From positions 1 through 41,129 of the forward strand of contig CAJCJD010000176.1 in assembly GCA_903970555.1 (NCBI GenBank): a stretch of DNA of 41,129 nt. The letters run 5' to 3'. Source of the stretch: Vulcanimicrobiota bacterium (lineage in GTDB: Bacteria > Pseudomonadota > Gammaproteobacteria > Xanthomonadales > Rhodanobacteraceae). Of this stretch, positions 9,188 to 17,757 are shown one piece after another; positions within the stretch are counted from its first letter, which is position 1; each line of letters opens with the position of its first letter. A program made the translations under genes and the position numbers. The notes beneath the pieces were generated by a model, which saw only the letters and a program-made list of their open reading frames with translations, was not told where the DNA came from and did no database searches.

Positions 9188-9844
9188 ATGTCGAAACTCC
9201 TGGTCAAGAGCTTTGCGATGTCCATCGATGGCTACGGGGCTGGACCGAGTCAGGATCTGGAAAATCCGCTCGGCGTCGGAGGCGTTGCGTTGATGGAGTG
9301 GTTCTTCCATACGCGCGTATGGCGAACGATGCACGGCCTCGATACGGGCGATGCGAGTGAAACGGGCATCGACAATGACATCGCCGAGCGAGGCTTTGCC
9401 GGCATTGGCGCCTGGATTCTTGGGCGCAACATGTTTGGCCCCGTGCGGGGCCCGTGGCCGGACGACAGTTGGAAAGGCTGGTGGGGCGACGAGCCGCCGT
9501 ATCACACGCCGGTCTTCGTACTAACGCATCACCCGCGCGCGCCGCTCACGATGGCTGGTGGCACGGAATTTCATTTCGTCACCGGTGGCATTCATGCCGC
9601 ACTGGAGCAGGCGACGGATGCGGCGAAGGGTCGCGATGTGCGTCTTGGCGGCGGCGTTGCCACGATTCGGCAATACCTGCGCGCCGCACTGATCGACGAA
9701 CTGCATCTCGCTGTCAGTCCTGTATTGCTTGGATCCGGGGAGCATCTCTTGAACGGCATCGATATGCCCGCGTTGGGCTACGAATGCTCGAACTACGTGG
9801 CGGGCGAACGTGCAGCGCACATTTTTCTGCGCAAGCGGGCCTAA
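9188..9844 (+). CDS. Dihydrofolate reductase family (RibD C-terminal domain) protein
   Basis: A 218-residue cytoplasmic protein of the DHFR/RibD-C fold, the group of NADPH-dependent reductases often annotated as dihydrofolate reductase family. Seen are the N-terminal strand and loop LLVKSFAMSIDGYGAG, the ILGRNMFGP segment (a G-R-x-MF motif typical of YyaP/YwjB-like members), PVFVLTHHPR, and the cofactor-binding LGGGVATIRQYLRAALIDELHL, followed by SPVLLGSGEHLL. These match the family well over its whole usual length. It is not the housekeeping FolA, and the substrate is unknown. It stands alone, divergent from the btuB promoter region, with a poor ribosome-binding site (GACGAGACAGAACC before ATG). 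Confidence 0.88.
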   Translation: MSKLLVKSFAMSIDGYGAGPSQDLENPLGVGGVALMEWFFHTRVWRTMHGLDTGDASETGIDNDIAERGFAGIGAWILGRNMFGPVRGPWPDDSWKGWWGDEPPYHTPVFVLTHHPRAPLTMAGGTEFHFVTGGIHAALEQATDAAKGRDVRLGGGVATIRQYLRAALIDELHLAVSPVLLGSGEHLLNGIDMPALGYECSNYVAGERAAHIFLRKRA

Positions 9845-9915
9845 ACAACGCCAGGGCGCTTGGCACGTCGTTTCGGGTGACGTTCCAAAATGCTTTGGCT
9901 CGAAGACATGGGTAA

Positions 9916-9944
9916 CTGACGCATACGGTGTCAGCTTCTATAGG
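9916..9944 (+). promoter_or_regulatory. Possible promoter of the 54-residue membrane protein
   Basis: CTGACG (9916-9921), 17 nt, TATAGG (9939-9944). The inverted repeat CTGAC-N9-GTCAG (9916-9934) overlaps it. The only downstream gene on this strand begins at 10000. Weak, visual evidence. Confidence 0.35.
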
Positions 9945-9999
9945 ACAATAACGCTACTTTCGCTGCGCCTTTTAACTGTCCATCAAGCGGTTTCTAGCC

Positions 10000-10164
10000 A
10001 TGAAAGCTGCAGACGTGAAAACTGTCACCATGAAGGTGTTGAGCGCGATGGGCAAGATCATCACGTTCATCTTGATTACGCTGGGCGTACTTCTTTTGAT
10101 TGCAGAACGTCTGCATGAAACGTTCTTCAGTCCCGTCGTGAATTTCATTCGCTCGATGATCTGA
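10000..10164 (+). CDS. Small single-span membrane protein (hypothetical)
   Basis: A 54-residue frame from ATG at 10000 to TGA at 10164. It has a basic N-terminal part (KAADVKTVTMKVLSAMGK), one strongly hydrophobic stretch (about residues 20-35, IITFILITLGVLLLIA), and an amphipathic tail ERLHETFFSPVVNF ending in IRSMI. This is the build of a small inner-membrane protein with the N terminus inside. The family was not recognised. The ribosome-binding site is poor. Internal ATGs at codons 11 and 17 are alternatives that would keep the membrane span. A promoter-like pair lies upstream, and the gene converges with the GntR gene 55 bp away. Function unknown. Confidence 0.5.
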   Translation: MKAADVKTVTMKVLSAMGKIITFILITLGVLLLIAERLHETFFSPVVNFIRSMI

Positions 10165-10218
10165 ATCCGTTCAAGCGAGTTACGGAAAAGAGAGCTCTTG
10201 CGCGGCCGTCGGTCTCGA

Positions 10219-10971
10219 TCAATCGGTCTGTAGCTCAGCGACGAAGTCGTAAATATCCCCGCGATACCACGAGGTGGTGAACTCCACCACGCGACCGTCA
10301 TCGAGAAAGCCACGACGCTCGATATGCAACCCGGCGCTGCCAGTGGTGACATGCAACAAGCGAGCTTGCCGCGCGCCTAGCAGTACCGCGCGCAGCCGTT
10401 GCAAGGCGCGGACCGGGCGGCAGCCATGGTTTTCCAGGGCTTCGTAAAGCGAGTCGTGCACTTCATGCGGGTCGGGCAGCACGCTGGCCGGCACCACGCT
10501 GCGCTCGATCGCTAACGGCTCGTCTTCGGCGTAGCGCACGCGATGCAGGCGGGCGACCAGCACGCCGGGCGACAGATTAAGCGCCATGGATTCTTCTGGC
10601 GTCACCTCGCCCACGCTGCGCTCAAAGAATTCCGAGCGCGGATGCAGGCCGCGGGCACGCAGGTCTTCGGTAAAGCTGGTCAGCCGCGACATCGGCTTGA
10701 TGATGCGCTCGGCGACAAAGGTGCCGGCGCCGTGACGCTGGGTCAGCAAGCCTTCTTCGACCAAGCCGGAAATGGCCTTGCGCACCGTCACACGCGACAA
10801 ACCCAAGGCCTGCGATAAATCCCTTTCGCTCGGCAAGGTTTGGCCTGGCTCAATGTCACGATGCTGGATCACATTACGAATAGCCCGGCGCAGCCGCAGG
10901 TAGGCCAGCGGCTGGTGGGTGGTCGTATCGCGGCTGAGGCGCCGGTATTCGTCGGCCAAGGCGTTTTGCAT
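10219..10971 (-). CDS. GntR family regulator with UTRA domain (HutC subfamily)
   Basis: A 250-residue DNA-binding repressor. The N-terminal winged helix-turn-helix (about residues 18-85) contains PLAYLRLRRAIRN, LPSERDLSQALGLSRVTVRKAISGL and GLLTQRHGAGTFV. The C-terminal UTRA ligand domain (about 105-245) contains LNLSPGVLVARLHRVRYAEDEPLAIERS and ends with FTTSWYRGDIYDFVAEL. The start at 10971 (MQNALADEYRRL) is preferred to a 54-nt longer frame because a good promoter sits exactly in that extension. The gene is divergent from zwf-pgl-edd-eda, so it most likely regulates that operon and itself. UTRA proteins usually bind small sugar phosphates or similar effectors; a glucose-derived intermediate would fit but is inference. 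It is not HexR, the RpiR-type regulator more often linked with these genes. Confidence 0.92.
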   Translation of the reverse strand: MQNALADEYRRLSRDTTTHQPLAYLRLRRAIRNVIQHRDIEPGQTLPSERDLSQALGLSRVTVRKAISGLVEEGLLTQRHGAGTFVAERIIKPMSRLTSFTEDLRARGLHPRSEFFERSVGEVTPEESMALNLSPGVLVARLHRVRYAEDEPLAIERSVVPASVLPDPHEVHDSLYEALENHGCRPVRALQRLRAVLLGARQARLLHVTTGSAGLHIERRGFLDDGRVVEFTTSWYRGDIYDFVAELQTD

Positions 10972-10980
10972 AGGTAGCGC

Positions 10981-11009
10981 ACCATACCAATGCCGAACCA
11001 CTTGTACAA
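10981..11009 (-). promoter_or_regulatory. Promoter of gntR, near-leaderless
   Basis: Minus strand: TTGTAC (11009-11004), exactly 17 nt, TATGGT (10986-10981). Transcription would start about 7 nt further on, only a few bases before the ATG at 10971. The -10 box sits in ATTGGTATGG, which resembles the putative operators near zwf, suggesting autoregulation. Confidence 0.55.
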
Positions 11010-11047
11010 CAGCGGGTTGCGCCAAGTCCTATGCCCTTAGGACAATT

Positions 11048-11076
11048 TTGCATACGATTGCACCGCAAAAAATACT
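11048..11076 (+). promoter_or_regulatory. Predicted promoter of zwf-pgl-edd-eda
   Basis: TTGCAT (11048-11053), 17 nt, AATACT (11071-11076). The predicted start near 11083 falls inside the cluster of TGGTAT motifs and leaves a leader of about 80 nt before the GTG of zwf. Confidence 0.55.
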
Positions 11077-11104
11077 GGTATTGCCTGGTATGTCATTGGT
11101 ACCA
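11076..11104. promoter_or_regulatory. Putative GntR operator cluster
   Basis: TGGTAT at 11076 and 11086, then ATTGGTACCA (11095-11104) containing the palindrome GGTACC. A related ATTGGTATGG lies at the gntR -10 box (around 10982-10991, minus). HutC-type GntR proteins recognise GT/AC-rich palindromes of this kind. The position over the predicted zwf start suits repression. Confidence 0.5.
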
Positions 11105-11163
11105 TCCGGGTTCCCCCGGCGGCCACACCCCCGTGGCTAGCCAGCATCAGCAAGAGGTGAGTT

Positions 11164-12651
11164 GTGACTACACCTGCTCAACCGGTCGAGACCTTCGATC
11201 TGGTGATTTTCGGCGGCACTGGCGACCTGGCCGTGCGCAAACTGCTCCCTGCCCTGTTCCATCGCTTCGTTGACGGCCAGATCCAGGCCGGCAGCCGCAT
11301 CATCAGTGTGGCCCGCGAGGCGCTGGACGAAGGGAGTTACTGCGCGCAGATTCGTTCCGCTCTCAACGGCGCCGCCGAATCCCAGCCAGCCAAACTCGAC
11401 GCCTTCCTCAAGCTGGTCTCCTACCGGCCACTGAATGCCCGCAAGGATGAAGGCTGGGACGACTTCGCCAAGTTGATCGAAGAAAGACCCGACAACGTGC
11501 GCGTGTTCTATCTCTCCACGTCGCCGGATTTGTTCGTCGACATCTGCCGCCGCCTTGGCCACTACGGCCTGAACAAGGGCGAGTCGCGCGTGGTGCTGGA
11601 AAAACCGCTCGGCCACGACCTGGCCAGCGCCAATCGCATCAACGACGACGTCGGCGAAGTGTTCGCGGAGTCGCAGACCTTCCGCATCGACCATTATCTC
11701 GGCAAGGAAACGGTGCAGAATCTGCTGGCGCTGCGCTTCGGCAATGCGTTGTTCGAGCCGCTGTGGAACGCCGGACATATCGATCACGTGCAGATCACCG
11801 TGGCCGAAACGCTGGGCGTGGGCCGCCGCGGTCCGTATTACGACAATGCCGGCGCACTGCGCGACATGGTGCAGAACCATTTGCTGCAGCTGCTTTGCAT
11901 GGTGGCCATGGAGCCGCCCTCTTCGCTGTCACCCAACGCGGTGCGCGATGAAAAGCTGAAAGTGCTGCACGCGCTCAAGACCATCGACGTCAGCAACGCA
12001 GCGCAACTCACCGTGCGTGGGCAATATCGCGCAGGTGTGGCGGAAGGTCAGAGCGTGCCGGGCTACATCGAAGACTTGAACTGCGATGGCAAGACCAACG
12101 TCCAGAAATCCAACACCGAAACCTTTGTTGCGCTGAAAGCCGAGATCGGCAATTGGCGCTGGGCTGGCGTGCCGTTCTATCTGCGCACTGGCAAGCGACT
12201 GGCCGAACGCGTGTCGGAAATCGTGGTGGCATTCAAGCCTGTGCCGTATTCGATTTTCAGCAGCTCCGCCGGTCCGTTGGCGCAGAATCGCCTGGTGTTG
12301 CGATTGCAGCCCGACGAGGGCGTCAAGCTGTGGCTCACCATCAAGCACCCAGGTCCGGGCGGTTTGCGCCTGCGCCACGTGCCGCTGGATATGAGCTTTG
12401 CCGAGGCCTTCGGCGCGCAACAATCTGATGCCTACGAGCGCCTGCTTCTGGATGTAATCCGCGGCAATCCCACCCTGTTCATGCGCCGCGATGAAGTCGA
12501 GGCGGCATGGCGTTGGGCCGATCCGATCCTGGCCGCCTGGGCCGCCAGTGGCGAAGCGCCGCGTCCGTACACAGCCGGAACATGGGGCCCGAGTGCCGCG
12601 GTGGCGCTAATCGAACGCGACGGACGCACCTGGGACGAGGACAACGACTAG
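11164..12651 (+). CDS. zwf: Glucose-6-phosphate 1-dehydrogenase
   Basis: Oxidises glucose-6-phosphate to 6-phosphogluconolactone with NADP+ (or NAD+), the entry step of the pentose phosphate and Entner-Doudoroff routes, in the cytoplasm. It has 495 residues, the normal family length. The start is GTG at 11164 with AGAGGTG 7 nt before it. The nucleotide-binding fold opens with FDLVIFGGTGDLAVRKLLP; the family usually has GASGDLA, so the loop is slightly variant. EKPLGHDL follows, and the active-site motif RIDHYLGKETVQN spans residues 174-186 with His177 and Lys181. It is the first gene of the operon; its TAG stop overlaps the GTG start of pgl by one base, so translation is probably coupled. Confidence 0.97.
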   Translation: MTTPAQPVETFDLVIFGGTGDLAVRKLLPALFHRFVDGQIQAGSRIISVAREALDEGSYCAQIRSALNGAAESQPAKLDAFLKLVSYRPLNARKDEGWDDFAKLIEERPDNVRVFYLSTSPDLFVDICRRLGHYGLNKGESRVVLEKPLGHDLASANRINDDVGEVFAESQTFRIDHYLGKETVQNLLALRFGNALFEPLWNAGHIDHVQITVAETLGVGRRGPYYDNAGALRDMVQNHLLQLLCMVAMEPPSSLSPNAVRDEKLKVLHALKTIDVSNAAQLTVRGQYRAGVAEGQSVPGYIEDLNCDGKTNVQKSNTETFVALKAEIGNWRWAGVPFYLRTGKRLAERVSEIVVAFKPVPYSIFSSSAGPLAQNRLVLRLQPDEGVKLWLTIKHPGPGGLRLRHVPLDMSFAEAFGAQQSDAYERLLLDVIRGNPTLFMRRDEVEAAWRWADPILAAWAASGEAPRPYTAGTWGPSAAVALIERDGRTWDEDND

Positions 12652-13346
12652 TGGCCGCGCAACCCACCATCCACGCCTTCGAAGACGGCCAAACACTCGC
12701 TACGTCGCTGGCCGAGCGCATCGCCAACGATTTGCGCGCGGCCATCGAAGCGCGCGGCGAGGCGTTGATCGCCGTGTCGGGTGGCAGCACGCCCAAGCGC
12801 CTGTTCGATCGGCTTTCGCATGAAACCTTGGATTGGTCGCGCGTCACCATCACCTTGGTCGACGAACGCTGGGTGCCGGATACCGACGAGCGCTCCAACG
12901 CGCGCATGGTCGAAGCGTTGCTGCTGCGACATAACGCGGCCGATGCGGAATTCGTGCCGCTCTATGTCGAAACAGCCACGCCGGAAGCCGGCATCGGCGA
13001 AGTGCGCGCACGCGTAGCGACGATGAAACTGCCGTTCGATGTGGTGGTGCTTGGCATGGGGCCGGATGGTCACACGGCGTCGTTTTTCCCGGGCGGCGAT
13101 CGCCTCGACGAAGCGCTGGACACGGCCAACACCGCACAGGTCTTGCCGATGCGCGCTCCTGGCGCGGGCGAGCCGCGCATCACCTTCACGCTGCCGGTGC
13201 TGCTCAAGGCACGCACGCTGTATCTGCACATCGAAGGGTCCGACAAGCGTGTCCTGCTGGAACAGGCCGAGCAGCCCAATAGCTCATTCCCCATCGCCAG
13301 TGTGCTGCGCAATGCGCAGCATTTGGACGTCTATTGGTGCCCGTAA
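12651..13346 (+). CDS. pgl: 6-phosphogluconolactonase
   Basis: Hydrolyses 6-phosphogluconolactone, the product of Zwf, to 6-phosphogluconate. It is 231 residues, the usual size of the DevB/NagB-like family. The start is the GTG sharing a base with the zwf stop (TAGTG). A longer in-frame extension into zwf exists but would read through the zwf coding region and is rejected. Motifs are AVSGGSTPKRLFDRL (about 43-57), VTITLVDERWVP (about 66-77) and VVLGMGPDGHTASFFPGG (about 134-151), the last holding the catalytic histidine. The next gene, edd, starts 166 bp later, and a palindromic repeat copy fills most of that gap. Confidence 0.96.
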   Translation: MAAQPTIHAFEDGQTLATSLAERIANDLRAAIEARGEALIAVSGGSTPKRLFDRLSHETLDWSRVTITLVDERWVPDTDERSNARMVEALLLRHNAADAEFVPLYVETATPEAGIGEVRARVATMKLPFDVVVLGMGPDGHTASFFPGGDRLDEALDTANTAQVLPMRAPGAGEPRITFTLPVLLKARTLYLHIEGSDKRVLLEQAEQPNSSFPIASVLRNAQHLDVYWCP

Positions 13347-13369
13347 TGAAGCACGTTTTGCCGCGATCC

Positions 13370-13481
13370 ATTCCCTCCCCCACGTGCCGTAGGGAAGGGC
13401 TGGGGTGGGGTGAAGTCCCTCACGTCGCGGCAAGTGTGTGTAACCCCCTCCCAACCTCCCCCTGCCAACAGGGGGAGGAGT
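13370..13481 (-). repeat. 110-bp two-hairpin intergenic repeat, copy 1
   Basis: On the minus strand this reads CTCCTCCCCCTG-TTGG-CAGGGGGAGG (a hairpin), then TTGGGAGGGGGTTA, a variable middle, TTCACCCCACCCCAGCCCTTCCCT and a closing GGGGGAGGGAAT. The copy at 22021-22131 aligns along its full length in the opposite orientation. It sits between pgl and edd and may alter expression within the operon. No T-run is present, so it is not a standard terminator. Confidence 0.85.
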
Positions 13482-13512
13482 TCACGCCGCGCCATGCCGG
13501 CTGGAGTTAAAG

Positions 13513-15324
13513 ATGAGTTTGCATCCCGTTGTTGCCGAAGTCACCGAGCGCCTGCGCGAACGCAGTCGCGATACACGCGCCGCCTATCTCGATCGTATCC
13601 ATGGTGCTGCCGTCGATGGCACGCATCGCGCACGTCTTTCCTGCGGCAATCTTGCGCATGGCTTCGCCGCGTGCGGCACGCAAGATAAAGCTGCATTGCG
13701 CGAAGGTCACACGCCGAACATCGGCATTGTCACGTCGTACAACGACATGCTTTCGGCGCATCAGCCGTATGAGCGCTATCCTGCTTTCATTCGCGAAGTA
13801 GCGCGCGAGGCAGGTTTCACTGCGCAGGTTGCTGGCGGCGTACCGGCCATGTGCGATGGCGTGACGCAGGGTCGCTCGGGCATGGAGTTGTCGCTGTTCT
13901 CGCGTGACCTGATCGCCATGGCTACCGCCGTGGCGCTGTCGCACGACATGTTCGACGGTGCGCTGTACTTAGGTATTTGCGACAAGATCGTGCCGGGCTT
14001 GTTGATCGGCGCGCTGAGCTTCGGTCATCTACCGGGTGTGTTCATCCCCAGCGGCCCGATGCCGAGCGGTATCAGCAACGAGCAGAAATCGAAAGTGCGC
14101 CAAGCCTATGCGGAAGGCAAAGCCAGCCGCGCGGAACTGCTGGAAGCGGAAGCGAGTTCGTATCACTCGCCCGGCACCTGCACCTTCTATGGCACGGCCA
14201 ACTCCAATCAGATGCTTATGGAGATCATGGGCCTGCATTTGCCGGGTGCCAGCTTCGTCGCACCCGACACGCCATTGCGCGACGCGCTCACCGCCGAAGC
14301 GGTGCGGCGCTGCGCTGCCATCGGCAAGCATGGCGAAAACACGCCTATCGGCCACATCATCGACGAGCGCGCCATCGTCAACGGCGTGATCGGTTTGCAC
14401 GCTACGGGTGGTTCCACGAATCATCTATTGCATCTGGTGGCGATTGCGCAGGCAGCTGGCATCGCGCTGCGCTGGGAAGATTTCGACGCGCTGTCGTCGG
14501 TGATTCCGTTGCTGGCGCGTGTTTATCCGAACGGCTACGCGGACGTGAACCAGTTCCACGAAGCGGGCGGCATGGCGTTCCTGATCGATCAGCTGCTGAG
14601 CGCCGGCTTGCTGCATGGCGATGCGCTCACCATCGCCGGCACCACTCTTTCCGGCTACACCAAGGTGCCGACGCTGGACGAATCCGGTCAGCTGATGTGG
14701 ACGCCTGTACTCAAGGAAAGCGGCAATCGCGGTGTGCTGCGCGGTGTAAGCGAACCGTTCCGCGCCGATGGCGGCCTGCGTATGGTGCACGGTAACGTCG
14801 GTCGTGCGGTGATCAAGGTGTCTTCCGTGCCGGATGACCGCTTGGTGATCGAGGCGCCGGCAGTCGTGTTCCATGATCAGGACGAAATCAAGGGCGCCTT
14901 CGACCGTGGCGAACTCAATCGCGACTTCATCGCGGTAGTGCGTTTCCAGGGGCCGCGCGCGATCGGCATGCCAGAGCTGCACAAGCTCACGCCGACGCTG
15001 TCGGTGCTGCAGGATCGCGGCTATCGCATTGCCTTGGTGACTGATGGCCGCATGTCCGGCGCAAGCGGCCGTGTGCCCGCGGCGATCCATGTGACGCCGG
15101 AAGCCGATGACGGTGGCCCGATTGCAAAGATCCGCGACGGCGACATCATCCGTCTGGATGTGGTGAAGGGTGAACTCGACGTGCTCGTCGATGCCGGTGA
15201 ATTCGCCTCGCGCACGCCAGCCATCGAAGATCTTTCGCGTCACCAGCACGGCATGGGTCGCGAGTTGTTCGGCATGTTCCGTCGCAACGCGATGCCCGCC
15301 GATCTCGGCGCTGGCGTGTTGTGA
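13513..15324 (+). CDS. edd: Phosphogluconate dehydratase
   Basis: Dehydrates 6-phosphogluconate to 2-keto-3-deoxy-6-phosphogluconate, the first committed Entner-Doudoroff step, using a [4Fe-4S] cluster. At 603 residues it has the same length as the E. coli enzyme, and similarity is continuous ([84 protein letters not shown]). The cluster ligands expected from the family are present as Cys156 in ICDKIVPG and Cys223 in [10 protein letters not shown]. It follows pgl after a repeat-filled gap and is followed by eda 23 bp later. It belongs to the IlvD/Edd family; the length and operon exclude IlvD. Confidence 0.98.
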   Translation: MSLHPVVAEVTERLRERSRDTRAAYLDRIHGAAVDGTHRARLSCGNLAHGFAACGTQDKAALREGHTPNIGIVTSYNDMLSAHQPYERYPAFIREVAREAGFTAQVAGGVPAMCDGVTQGRSGMELSLFSRDLIAMATAVALSHDMFDGALYLGICDKIVPGLLIGALSFGHLPGVFIPSGPMPSGISNEQKSKVRQAYAEGKASRAELLEAEASSYHSPGTCTFYGTANSNQMLMEIMGLHLPGASFVAPDTPLRDALTAEAVRRCAAIGKHGENTPIGHIIDERAIVNGVIGLHATGGSTNHLLHLVAIAQAAGIALRWEDFDALSSVIPLLARVYPNGYADVNQFHEAGGMAFLIDQLLSAGLLHGDALTIAGTTLSGYTKVPTLDESGQLMWTPVLKESGNRGVLRGVSEPFRADGGLRMVHGNVGRAVIKVSSVPDDRLVIEAPAVVFHDQDEIKGAFDRGELNRDFIAVVRFQGPRAIGMPELHKLTPTLSVLQDRGYRIALVTDGRMSGASGRVPAAIHVTPEADDGGPIAKIRDGDIIRLDVVKGELDVLVDAGEFASRTPAIEDLSRHQHGMGRELFGMFRRNAMPADLGAGVL

Positions 15325-15347
15325 TTGCATCAATATCAGGAAGCTTG

Positions 15348-16004
15348 ATGAACATCGAAACAAAGCAACAACAGCTCGAAACCACCATGCGCCTGGCGCC
15401 GGTGATTCCTGTGGTGATCATCGAAGACGCCAAGCATGCCGTGCCAATGGCGCGTGCGTTGGTGGCTGGCGGTATCCCGGCGATCGAAGTGACCTTGCGC
15501 ACGCCGGCAGCGCTCGATGCGATTCGCGCCATCGCGGCGGAAGTGGAAGGCGCGGTGATCGGCGTCGGCACCGTGCTCAGCGCCAAGGACTTGCATGCGG
15601 CCGAGCAGGCAGGCGCGCGCTTTGCGGTATCGCCCGGTATCTCGCCGAACCTGCTCGAGGCGGCCGATGACAGCGCGCTGCCGCTGTTGCCCGGCGTGGC
15701 GACGGCGAGCGAAGCGATGAGCCTGCTCGAGCGCGGCTATCGCAACCTGAAATTCTTCCCCGCCGTGCCTGCTGGCGGCGCGAAATTGCTCGGCGCGTGG
15801 GCCAGCCCCTTGCCGCAAATTCGCTTCTGCCCGACCGGCGGTATCTCGCTTACCACGGCGCCGGATTTTCTCTGCCTGCCCAACGTTCTGTGCGTTGGCG
15901 GTTCATGGCTGACGCCGAGCGACAAACTGAAGAACGGCGGCTGGGCAGAGATCGAGCAATTGGCGCGCGAAGCAGCGTTGTTGAAGGGCGTCATCGGACG
16001 CTAA
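15348..16004 (+). CDS. eda: KDPG/KHG aldolase
   Basis: Splits 2-keto-3-deoxy-6-phosphogluconate into pyruvate and glyceraldehyde-3-phosphate, completing the Entner-Doudoroff pathway. It is 218 residues, close to the usual 210-215. The ATG at 15348 has AGGAAG 5 nt upstream. A GTG at 15321 overlapping the edd stop would add 9 residues and is less likely. The class I aldolase residues are visible: Glu47 in AIEVTLRT and the Schiff-base lysine Lys135 in NLKFFPAVPAGG, with FCPTGGIS for phosphate binding. It is the last gene of the operon; a GC-rich stem follows. Confidence 0.97.
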   Translation: MNIETKQQQLETTMRLAPVIPVVIIEDAKHAVPMARALVAGGIPAIEVTLRTPAALDAIRAIAAEVEGAVIGVGTVLSAKDLHAAEQAGARFAVSPGISPNLLEAADDSALPLLPGVATASEAMSLLERGYRNLKFFPAVPAGGAKLLGAWASPLPQIRFCPTGGISLTTAPDFLCLPNVLCVGGSWLTPSDKLKNGGWAEIEQLAREAALLKGVIGR

Positions 16005-16025
16005 CAAGACATCGCTCGGATTAGG

Positions 16026-16043
16026 CCCCGGCCTTCGCCGGGG
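16026..16043. other. GC-rich hairpin after eda, possible terminator
   Basis: CCCCGGC-CTTC-GCCGGGG stem-loop 20 bp downstream of the eda stop. There is no T-run, so it is only a weak Rho-independent terminator candidate. It may instead be another palindromic repeat. Confidence 0.4.
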
Positions 16044-16162
16044 AGCCGGCCCTGAGCGTCACTGCACATCATGACGTGACTTCTGGGGCGTGAACCTCGC
16101 GCCCGGCCTGCCTAAGCTGGGCGGTCGGCGCATAGCGCCTGTTTTCCGGGGAACGTCCATCC

Positions 16163-17743
16163 ATGCGCAAACTTCCGCTCGCCATCGCCCTTGCAGCCCT
16201 CCTGCTTGGTAACGCCGTCGCTGCTGACAAGAAAGACAAGACACCGTCGGATGACACGAAGCCTGACGCCGCACTCCTGCATCCACAGGCATCGACTAGC
16301 GAAGGATCGGTGTCGGTCGAAGGCAAGCGCATCGCCTACAAGGCTGTCGCCGGCACCATCGTGCTACACGGCAAGGGCGACAAAGAGAACGAGCCCACGG
16401 TCAGCATGTTCTACGTCGCCTATTTCAAGAAAGGCGCGGACGCGGCCAAGCGTCCGGTCACGTTTATCTACAACGGCGGTCCGGGTTCGGCCACCGTTTG
16501 GCTGCATATGGGCGCCTTCGGTCCGCGCCGCGTCGTCACCAAAGACGACAGCCACACGCCTGCCGCGCCGTATCAATTGGTCAACAACGACTACAGCCTG
16601 CTCGATGCGTCCGATCTGGTCTTCATCGATGCGCCGGGTGCAGGCTTCAGCCGCCTGATCGCCAATGACGCCGATGCCTCCAAGCGCGACGAGCAGATGA
16701 AGGATCGCCGCAAGGAAATCTACGGCGTCGATGGCGACGGCCGTGCCTTCGCGCAATTCATCACGCAGTTCCTGTCGCGCTACAGCCGTTGGAATTCGCC
16801 GAAATACCTGTTCGGCGAGAGCTACGGCACCACGCGCTCCGCCGTGGTCGCCAATGATCTTGAAAACGAAAATAGCGTCGACTTGAATGGTGTGATCTTG
16901 CTTTCGCAGATCCTCAACTTCGACACCAGCATCGATGGTCCCGATCAGAACCCTGGTGTCGACCTGCCCTACGAGCTGGCGTTGCCAACCTACGCCGCCA
17001 CGGCCTATTACCACCATAAGCTGCCGCAGCAGCCTGCAGATCTGGAATCGCTGCTGCAGGAGGTAGAGCAATTCGCGCTCGGTGATTACGCGCAGGCGCT
17101 GATGGCCGGTTCGCGCCTCGACGATACGCGCAAGCAAGCCATCGCGGAAAAGCTGCACCAATACACCGGCCTTCCCGTGGCTTACTTACTCAAAGCCAAT
17201 CTGCGCGTCACTGGTGGCATGTTCGAGCAACAACTGCTGGGCGACACTGACACCACCACCGGGCGCCTGGATACGCGTTTCGCCGGCCCGTCGCTCGATC
17301 CGCTGAGCAAGGAATCCCAATACGACCCGCAGTCCTCCGCGATCAGTTCGGCATACATCGCCGCCTTCAACAACTACGTGCGCAACGATCTCAAGTACGG
17401 TCAGGACCAGAATTACCTGGAGTACGCCGACATCAAGGAGTGGGATTCCAAGCACAACAACCACGATGGCGCCGTTAACGTGATGCCCGATCTGGCGATG
17501 GCGATGAAAACCAATCCAGACCTCAAGATCCTGCTCAACGGTGGCTATTACGACCTCGCTACCCCGTTTTACGCCGCCGACTACGAAATGCACCACATGC
17601 CCATCCAGCCGGCGCTGATGAACAACATCAGCTATGCATGGTATCCGTCCGGTCACATGGTGTACGCCCACGAGGAGTCGCTGAAACTGCTGCACGACAA
17701 CGTGGCGCGGTTTATCGACCAGACCGATAACGTGAAGCGCTAA
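16163..17743 (+). CDS. Exported S10-family serine carboxypeptidase-like peptidase
   Basis: A 526-residue protein of the alpha/beta-hydrolase fold, MEROPS family S10, predicted to act in the periplasm on peptides by removing C-terminal residues. The signal peptide MRKLPLAIALAALLLGNAVA is followed by a charged DKKDKTPSDDTKPD linker. The oxyanion-hole segment FIYNGGPGSATVW fits the family. The catalytic triad is visible as Ser220 in GESYGTTR, Asp464 in GGYYDLATP and His498 in PSGHMVY. It is a stand-alone gene 158 bp after eda. An upstream inverted repeat GTCAC-N12-GTGAC (16058-16079) could be regulatory. The substrate cannot be told from the sequence. Confidence 0.93.
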   Translation: MRKLPLAIALAALLLGNAVAADKKDKTPSDDTKPDAALLHPQASTSEGSVSVEGKRIAYKAVAGTIVLHGKGDKENEPTVSMFYVAYFKKGADAAKRPVTFIYNGGPGSATVWLHMGAFGPRRVVTKDDSHTPAAPYQLVNNDYSLLDASDLVFIDAPGAGFSRLIANDADASKRDEQMKDRRKEIYGVDGDGRAFAQFITQFLSRYSRWNSPKYLFGESYGTTRSAVVANDLENENSVDLNGVILLSQILNFDTSIDGPDQNPGVDLPYELALPTYAATAYYHHKLPQQPADLESLLQEVEQFALGDYAQALMAGSRLDDTRKQAIAEKLHQYTGLPVAYLLKANLRVTGGMFEQQLLGDTDTTTGRLDTRFAGPSLDPLSKESQYDPQSSAISSAYIAAFNNYVRNDLKYGQDQNYLEYADIKEWDSKHNNHDGAVNVMPDLAMAMKTNPDLKILLNGGYYDLATPFYAADYEMHHMPIQPALMNNISYAWYPSGHMVYAHEESLKLLHDNVARFIDQTDNVKR

Positions 17744-17757
17744 GCAGGCTCCGTTAA

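Noticed and set aside
16058-16079. Inverted repeat GTCAC-N12-GTGAC before the S10 peptidase gene
   Set aside because: Short arms, no known regulator nearby and no matching copy elsewhere in the window; could be chance.
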